Positions 59,475 through 64,000 of a stretch of DNA of 64,000 nt are shown piece by piece; the stretch's first letter is position 1, and each line of letters begins with the position of its first letter. The translations under genes and the position numbers were made by a program. Source of the stretch: CAZWLY01 sp964634465 (GTDB taxonomy: Bacteria; Desulfobacterota; Desulfarculia; G963662305); contig CAZWLY010000011.1 in NCBI GenBank assembly GCA_964634465.1, positions 69,581 to 133,580 of the forward strand, given 5' to 3'. The notes below the pieces were generated by a model that was not told the origin of the DNA, did not search any database, and saw only the letters and a list, made by a program, of their open reading frames with translations.

Positions 59475-59510
59475 TGTTAAGGTGTAAATTTAACATTGAA
59501 CACTTTAACA
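59475..59510. promoter_or_regulatory. Inverted repeat, probable upstream activator site
   Basis: TGTTAAGGTG (59475-59484) and CACTTTAACA (59501-59510) are complements with one mismatch; a further TTAACA lies at 59490. They sit 90-130 bases before the -24 box of the arsR operon, the usual range for an enhancer-binding activator, and just upstream of the activator gene itself. Confidence 0.65.
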
Positions 59511-59601
59511 CTGGTCGCCCGGCGGGGCAAGCCCGAAATAACGGCGAAATATTCCCGTAAAAACAATTAGTAACTCCAAAAACAACCCGGCGCTGGGCAA
59601 C

Positions 59602-59617
59602 TGGCACGCTGGTTGCT
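59602..59617 (+). promoter_or_regulatory. Sigma-54 (-24/-12) promoter of the arsR-dsrE2-tusA operon
   Basis: TGGCACGCTGGTTGCT matches the TGGCACG-N4-TTGCW consensus at every position. Transcription should start near 59628, 60 bases before the arsR start. Confidence 0.92.
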
Positions 59618-59640
59618 GCCTGGAGGGCGGTATCGCAATA

Positions 59641-59670
59641 TTTGGATGTTCAAAAGTTGAAATATCCAAA
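59641..59670. promoter_or_regulatory. Inverted repeat, probable ArsR operator
   Basis: TTTGGATGTTCAA (59641-59653) pairs with TTGAAATATCCAAA (59657-59670) with a one-base slip. It lies between the predicted transcription start and the arsR ATG, where a bound ArsR repressor would block elongation or clearance. Confidence 0.7.
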
Positions 59671-59687
59671 GAAACGGACGGGGAGAG

Positions 59688-60032
59688 ATGGACGATCTGG
59701 CAACCAGCCAAGAGAGAGCCGACCAGATAGCCGAACTGGTCAAGGCAATCGCCCACCCGGTCCGCCTGAGGATCATCGCCATCTTGTGCAGGGGCGACGA
59801 GCGGGTGAGCGATCTGGCCAAGCGGTTGGGCAAGAACCAGTCGGCCGTCTCACAGCAGCTCCGGATTCTTCGTATGAGCGGGCTGGTGACCACCGTCCGG
59901 GAGAACGGCGCCGGCCGCTACAGCCTGGCCGAACCGCGCCTCAGAGAACTGGTGAACTGTTTGGAGGGCTGCCACCGCCAGGCGGCCCCGACCGGATCGA
60001 CGAGATCAAGATTGGATTTTCATGAGGGGTGA
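59688..60032 (+). CDS. ArsR-family transcriptional repressor
   Basis: The 114-residue winged-helix protein has AIAHPVRLRIIAILCRGDERVSDLAKRLG and the recognition helix NQSAVSQQLRILRMSGLV. Three cysteines are present: one in helix 2 (ILC) and a C-terminal pair (NCLEGC). The classical arsenic (CVC) motif is absent. The cysteine placement and the sulfur-trafficking neighbours suggest a persulfide or thiol sensor of the BigR/SqrR kind, or a metal sensor. It is first in an operon of five and probably self-regulating through the palindrome upstream. Confidence 0.9.
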   Translation: MDDLATSQERADQIAELVKAIAHPVRLRIIAILCRGDERVSDLAKRLGKNQSAVSQQLRILRMSGLVTTVRENGAGRYSLAEPRLRELVNCLEGCHRQAAPTGSTRSRLDFHEG

Positions 60033-60036
60033 GAAT

Positions 60037-60582
60037 ATGAGTCTCGATGTGGCGGCCCAATTGGCCGAGTTGAAAACCAAGATAGAGAGCATGGAACCCG
60101 GCCCGGAGAACAAGCTGGCCATGGTCGTCTTCTCCGGCGAGCTGGACAAGCTGTTGGCGGCGATGATCATCGCCACCGGCGCGGCGGCGATGGGCATGAA
60201 GGTAGTCATGTTCTTCACCTTCTGGGGCACGGCGGCGCTTCGCGACGCCAAGGCCAAGGTCGACGGCAAGGACTTCATGGCCAAGATGTTCGGCTGGGTG
60301 CTGCCCAAGGGCCGCAACAAGGTCAAGCTGTCCAAGATGAACATGGGCGGCATGGGCACGGCGATGATGAAGAGCCTGATGCAAAAGAAGAACGCCCCCA
60401 GCCTGGACCAGCTCTTCGACCTCGCCGCCCAGTTGGGCGTCAACATCAACGTCTGCGAGATGTCGATGGACCTGATGGGCTTCAAGCACGAGGAGATCAT
60501 CGACTATCCCAACACCGAGTACGTCGGGGTGGCCACCTTCCTGGCCCACGCCCAGTCGTCCCGGGTGCAACTTTTCATCTAA
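60037..60582 (+). CDS. dsrE2: DsrE2-like sulfur carrier protein
   Basis: This 181-residue protein of the DsrE/DsrF-like family has KLAMVVFSGELDKLLAAMI at the N-terminus, an internal hydrophobic stretch (MKVVMFFTFWGTAAL) and the conserved Cys140 in NVCEMSMDLMG, the persulfide-carrying residue in DsrE2. It also has a Met/Lys-rich middle region. It would pass sulfane sulfur to or from TusA, the next gene. ATG 60037 is preferred over the ATG at 60022 because GAGGGGTGA lies between them. Its first codons sit 4 bases after arsR. Confidence 0.9.
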   Translation: MSLDVAAQLAELKTKIESMEPGPENKLAMVVFSGELDKLLAAMIIATGAAAMGMKVVMFFTFWGTAALRDAKAKVDGKDFMAKMFGWVLPKGRNKVKLSKMNMGGMGTAMMKSLMQKKNAPSLDQLFDLAAQLGVNINVCEMSMDLMGFKHEEIIDYPNTEYVGVATFLAHAQSSRVQLFI

Positions 60583-60606
60583 CTCAAGCAACCAAGGAGG
60601 ATAGAA

Positions 60607-60846
60607 ATGGCTGATTACACTCCCGCCAAGGTCTTGGATCTCAAGGGGCTGCCCTGCCCGATGCCGGTGGTCAGGATCAGTCAGGAGATCGGCTCGGTGA
60701 AGGTGGGCGAGGTGATCGAGGTCCACACCACCGATCCCGGCTCGCTGTCCGACTTCCCGGCCTGGGCCCAGACCTCGGGCAACGAGGTCCTGGACTCCGA
60801 GCAGGGCGCGGACGTGATCAAGATCTTTGTCAAGCGCAACAAGTAA
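60607..60846 (+). CDS. tusA: TusA-family sulfurtransferase
   Basis: This 79-residue TusA fold has the signature LDLKGLPCPMPVVR with persulfide Cys17 and the TDPGSLSDFPAWA segment. TusA-like proteins shuttle sulfane sulfur among rhodaneses, DsrE proteins and reductases. The gene has a strong ribosome-binding site (AAGGAGG) and lies between dsrE2 and the membrane subunit. Confidence 0.93.
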   Translation: MADYTPAKVLDLKGLPCPMPVVRISQEIGSVKVGEVIEVHTTDPGSLSDFPAWAQTSGNEVLDSEQGADVIKIFVKRNK

Positions 60847-60864
60847 ATCAGCGAGAAGACGGCC

Positions 60865-61578
60865 ATGGTGGACGGCATTTTCTACTTTATCACGGTGCCG
60901 ATGGTGTACCTGGCCTTCGCCTGGTGCCTCATCGGGGTCGCGGTCAGGGTCGGCCGGATGCTCGGCTCGCCCAAGCATCCCTTCACCCTGAAAATATTCC
61001 CGGACAAGGATCACCCAGTTCCCGGCGCGGCGGCCGGCGCGTTTCTGATGCCCACGGTGCGGAAGCACAAGCCGCTGTTCTGGTTCTTCTTGATGCTGTT
61101 CCACCTGGGCCTCTTTCTCTTGATCCTAGCCCACCTCGATCTTTTGCCCCAGATCAAGATCATGCCCGAGGACTCGGAGCACATGATCGGCTGGGGCTTC
61201 GTCGGCGTGGCGGTCACCGTGTCGGTGCTCTACTTCCTGTTCCGTCGGTTTCGAACCCCGGTCAGGGAGGTCTCGGTGCCGGCCGACTACCTGCTGCTGT
61301 TCCTGCTCTTTCTGGTCTTCATGTCGGGCGACATCATCAGTTGGGGCAACTCCTGGAACGGTAACGGCTTCGTTTTGACCAAGCAGGACTTCGGCGCCTA
61401 TCTGGACAGCCTGATCCGGTTCAGTTGGGAGGACCCCCGCCAGCTTCTGGAGGGCTCCCACTACGTGGTGATGGTCGTTCACGTCTTTCTGGCCAACCTG
61501 TTTCTGATGGTCCTGCCGTTCTCCAAGGTCATGCACGCCTTTTTCGCCGTGCCGTTGAACGCGATCAGGAAGGGATAG
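60865..61578 (+). CDS. NarI/DsrM-like membrane cytochrome b subunit
   Basis: The 237-residue membrane protein has about five helices. Histidines in FHLGLFLLILAH and VVHVFLANLFLMVLPFSKVMH are placed like the heme b ligands of NarI and DsrM. It would exchange electrons with menaquinone and feed the soluble iron-sulfur subunit encoded next (4-base gap). In DsrMKJOP the equivalent pair is DsrM-DsrK; here only the M- and K-like parts are present. It is not called dsrM because the rest of the dsr locus is absent. Confidence 0.85.
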   Translation: MVDGIFYFITVPMVYLAFAWCLIGVAVRVGRMLGSPKHPFTLKIFPDKDHPVPGAAAGAFLMPTVRKHKPLFWFFLMLFHLGLFLLILAHLDLLPQIKIMPEDSEHMIGWGFVGVAVTVSVLYFLFRRFRTPVREVSVPADYLLLFLLFLVFMSGDIISWGNSWNGNGFVLTKQDFGAYLDSLIRFSWEDPRQLLEGSHYVVMVVHVFLANLFLMVLPFSKVMHAFFAVPLNAIRKG

Positions 61579-61582
61579 GGAA

Positions 61583-62833
61583 ATGGAGGAGAAGCTTAAA
61601 AAGGAGCTGCTCGATATCTTCTCCGAGAAGATCTCCAAGGCGGCCCGGCTGTATCTGGAAAACTGCTCCCGCTGCGGGGTGTGCATCGAAGCCTGCCACG
61701 TCTTCAACTCCGCGCCGGAGGTCAAGTACACCGCCGTGGCCCGGGCCCAGAACGTCCGGCGAGTGTTCGAGAAGTACTTCAAGAAGTCCGGCAAGTTCGC
61801 GCCCTGGCTCAACGAGGCGGTGGAGCTCGACGGCGAGTGGATGAAGAAGATTTACGAGACGGCGTTCACCTGCACCGGCTGCCGCCGCTGCATGACCTAC
61901 TGTCCCTTCGGCATCGACACCGGGGTCATCCAGGCCATCGCCAAGCTGATGCTGATTACGGCCGACATGGAGCCCAAGACGTTGACCATGCTGGCCGACA
62001 TGTCCATCGCCAAGGGCCAAAACATCGACAGCACCAAGGAAACCTTCGCCCAGGCGGTCAAGAACCTGGAGGCCGAGGTCATCGAGCGCTGGCGCAGTGA
62101 GGGCGGCGACGAGGTGGTGCCGTTGGACGTCGAGGGGGCCAACGTGCTCTACGTCGCCCTGGCCGGCAAGCACTCGATCATTCCGGCGGCGGCGATCATG
62201 AACGCGGCCGGCGAGAAGTGGTCGCTCTCCTACTTCGAGGCGGTCAACTTCGGGGCCTTCGTCGGCAACCCGGTCAAGACCAGGGAGATCTCGAAGCGGA
62301 TCATCGACGAGGCTGAACGGCTCGGGGTCGAGAAGGTGGTCATCTGCGAGTGCGGCACCGCCTACCGGGTGATGAAGCACATGGTCGGCCGACACTCCTT
62401 CGAGGTGGTCACCTTTGTCGAGCTGATCGCCGACTACCTCAAGGAAGGCCGGATCAAGCTGGACAAGACCAGGCTCAAGGGCCGGGTGACCTATCACGAT
62501 CCCTGCCAGATCGCCCGCCAGGGCGGCGTCTACGAGGAGCCCCGCCACATCTTGAGCCGCCTGACCGACGACTTCGTGGAGATGACGCCCAACCGCCAGG
62601 CCAACTGGTGCTGCGGCGGCGGCGGCGGTCTGGTGGCCATGGGCGAGAAGGACTTCCGGATGATGTCGGCCCGGGTCAAGGCCGACCAGGTCCGGGCCAC
62701 CGGGGCCGAGGTGCTGGTCACCGCCTGCGAGAATTGCCACACCCAGCTTTCCGACCTAAACGAGCACTACGAGTTGGGCCTTAAGGTCGAGTACCTGTCC
62801 AACGTGGTCGCCGAGGCCCTGGTCCAAGAATAG
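61583..62833 (+). CDS. HdrD/DsrK-like iron-sulfur heterodisulfide reductase subunit
   Basis: The 416 residues have two 4Fe-4S motifs, CSRCGVCIEACH (Cys28, 31, 34, 38) and CTGCRRCMTYCP (97, 100, 103, 107), then the CCG-domain region with ECGTAYRVMKH, YHDPCQIARQGG, NWCCGGGGGLV and CENCHTQL. The second CCG motif looks complete and would hold a noncubane cluster for disulfide or trisulfide chemistry; the first is reduced. With the cytochrome b subunit it forms a quinone-linked reductase. TusA/DsrE2 in the same operon suggest a persulfide or protein-bound sulfur substrate. Confidence 0.9.
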   Translation: MEEKLKKELLDIFSEKISKAARLYLENCSRCGVCIEACHVFNSAPEVKYTAVARAQNVRRVFEKYFKKSGKFAPWLNEAVELDGEWMKKIYETAFTCTGCRRCMTYCPFGIDTGVIQAIAKLMLITADMEPKTLTMLADMSIAKGQNIDSTKETFAQAVKNLEAEVIERWRSEGGDEVVPLDVEGANVLYVALAGKHSIIPAAAIMNAAGEKWSLSYFEAVNFGAFVGNPVKTREISKRIIDEAERLGVEKVVICECGTAYRVMKHMVGRHSFEVVTFVELIADYLKEGRIKLDKTRLKGRVTYHDPCQIARQGGVYEEPRHILSRLTDDFVEMTPNRQANWCCGGGGGLVAMGEKDFRMMSARVKADQVRATGAEVLVTACENCHTQLSDLNEHYELGLKVEYLSNVVAEALVQE

Positions 62834-63012
62834 GCCAGCCGAATCACCACATCGACAGGACGAGACCGGGGACGGCCTCCGCTTGGAGAGCTACCGGAGA
62901 GGAGTTCGAATGTGTCGGGTGGGTGCCCCGGTCGCAAGCTGGTTGTTAAACAAGGCGGGCTGTGAAACGGAGAATCGGAAAGTTTGCAAGGGGTAACTTA
63001 GGGCTTTGTTCA

Positions 63013-63894
63013 TCAGTCTTGGACCTTCAGTTCTGCTTCAAGTATATGGTAAAGCGCATTATGCCACTTGCCCAAAAGCCATCCCATCCGGGGATATTTG
63101 GCCGAATAATCCTCTATTGAATGAACGGCTTTCCGAAAGAAACAACCGGCACCCCGAACAAACCCAGGAACCATCTTCATGCATCTCAGCTGCCCTACTT
63201 GTTCATAAAACCAACGTCCCTCAAATGGGGAAAAGACATCCATAAGGCCAAGACACTCACTTATTCGATTATTAGAAATCCCTGTGATTTTTGCCAAAAG
63301 ATCTACGTCATCCTCTATGTCGGTAAAGTAGAAGCCGCCAAATAATTCTATAAACACCTGCATCAAGTATGGGATTCGCGTACCGTATGGATGTTCCCTC
63401 AATTCCTCGATACCTTGGCGGAACCCATCCGGCATTAAGCCTTCCAGCAAGTTACTCCAGCTGAGCGTTCTTCCTCCTATGCTGATAGTTTTTTCGCCGC
63501 TGTTGGGGGCAAGGACATGATCTAACGCATTCTTAATGATAGCCAGTCCTGCTCTATGTTCAAGAAGCATTACGTATTGGAGCCACGGATATTCGTGGGT
63601 ATCGTTTACCTTATCCCATATCTGACGCGAATCACTTCCGGCCAACCTGGAAGCAAATTCTCCGCTCATTCTGGGACGGTCCTGATACGCCTTATACAAA
63701 TAATAGACGCGCCTTAACGGACTTCTCTCGAAAAAACTCTGTTGAACTGCACGTTGATACTGCCTAGCCTTGGAAACAAGGTCATCGTCAGCGTTGGTTT
63801 TACAATAATGGATGAACCGAGCGTAACATAACCGCTGGGTGATTTGTTGAAACCAAGCGATAGAAAGGATAGTGGTTCGCAGAGAATCATCCAT
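63013..63894 (-). CDS. AT-rich hypothetical protein
   Basis: This 293-residue protein is predominantly helical and soluble, rich in aromatic residues, with no signal or membrane segment. I do not recognise a family or catalytic motif. Its base composition and codon use are clearly more AT-rich than everything else in the window, pointing to recent acquisition. The 179 bases before it (after hdrD) hold nothing recognisable. ATG 63894 is the probable start; a GTG 6 bases earlier is also possible. It may belong to a mobile or defence-type island beyond the right edge. Confidence 0.65.
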   Translation of the reverse strand: MDDSLRTTILSIAWFQQITQRLCYARFIHYCKTNADDDLVSKARQYQRAVQQSFFERSPLRRVYYLYKAYQDRPRMSGEFASRLAGSDSRQIWDKVNDTHEYPWLQYVMLLEHRAGLAIIKNALDHVLAPNSGEKTISIGGRTLSWSNLLEGLMPDGFRQGIEELREHPYGTRIPYLMQVFIELFGGFYFTDIEDDVDLLAKITGISNNRISECLGLMDVFSPFEGRWFYEQVGQLRCMKMVPGFVRGAGCFFRKAVHSIEDYSAKYPRMGWLLGKWHNALYHILEAELKVQD

Positions 63895-63900
63895 CTCCAC

Positions 63901-64000
63901 GCAAGGATCAGGTAAAGCGGATAGCGTATTGGGCTCAGTAGTTATTTTGTTCAGTCAACCTTTTTAGGGGGCATTTTGCTGAACTTTTTCACGGTGTCAA
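63901..64000. other. AT-rich sequence at the right edge
   Basis: A short upstream region of the hypothetical gene. It probably carries that gene's promoter, but no clear hexamers are distinguishable. It continues the low-GC character of the preceding kilobase. Confidence 0.3.

Noticed and set aside
62834..63012. tRNA-like remnant (GGAGTTCGAAT) after hdrD
   Set aside because: Only a T-loop-like string; no acceptor or anticodon stem could be formed.

Overview
The window is GC-rich, densely packed chromosomal DNA from what looks like an anaerobic deltaproteobacterium (Desulfobacterota). That placement is an inference. It rests on the nikKMLQO-type nickel transporter, sigma-54 regulation, DsrE2/TusA with a DsrM/HdrD-like membrane disulfide-reductase pair, a reductive-dehalogenase-like protein, CobO and tandem acetyl-CoA synthetases. 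No rRNA, CRISPR array or insertion sequence was found. One tRNA gene (Ser, anticodon CGA) is present. Housekeeping genes keep uniform composition throughout; the last ~1 kb is clearly more AT-rich.

Layout. 0-2.5 kb: cell-shape operon mreB-mreC-mreD-(mrdA) on the minus strand. 2.5-9.2 kb: the origin-proximal block rpmH-rnpA-yidD-yidC-jag, a strong terminator, then mnmE-rsmG. 9.2-14.7 kb: a PAS histidine kinase and the nickel ECF transporter operon nikKMLQO, inserted between rsmG and parAB. 15.2-16.9 kb: parA-parB, with two parS-like palindromes, one upstream of parA and one inside the 3' end of nikO. 16.9-25.3 kb: NYN nuclease, XRE-cupin regulator, cobO, nitrilase, DJ-1/PfpI protein, archease, HtrA protease with an HD phosphohydrolase, and a DinG-type helicase. 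25.4-31 kb: acetate activation (acs, GNAT, HDAC-type deacetylase, acsA), resembling the acetylation switch of Bacillus acuABC-acsA. 31-38 kb: an HD/HDOD signalling protein, gyrA with a TPR lipoprotein, gpsA and a HAD phosphatase. 37.8-46.6 kb: GT9-like protein, methyltransferase, YkgJ-like protein, prmA, DUF401 transporter, tadA fused by overlap to tRNA-Ser, an osmoprotectant-binding-like protein and an HD-GYP protein. 46.7-56 kb: a polar amino-acid ABC cassette without ATPase plus a saccharopine-dehydrogenase-like enzyme, a CheY-TPR protein and a complete potABCD polyamine importer. 56.5-62.8 kb: a membrane-anchored reductive-dehalogenase-like protein, a sigma-54 activator with a Cys-rich PAS domain, and divergently the arsR-dsrE2-tusA-dsrM-hdrD operon. 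63-64 kb: an AT-rich hypothetical gene.

The most distinctive region is 56.5-62.8 kb. A sigma-54 activator sits between an N-terminally membrane-anchored dehalogenase-like protein and a sulfur-trafficking/membrane-reductase operon. That operon has a textbook -24/-12 promoter, an upstream inverted repeat suited to activator binding, and a downstream inverted repeat suited to the ArsR repressor. A second -24/-12-like element at 40.27 kb, preceded by four TTTGAAA repeats, faces a gene-free stretch with stable hairpins and could drive a small RNA.
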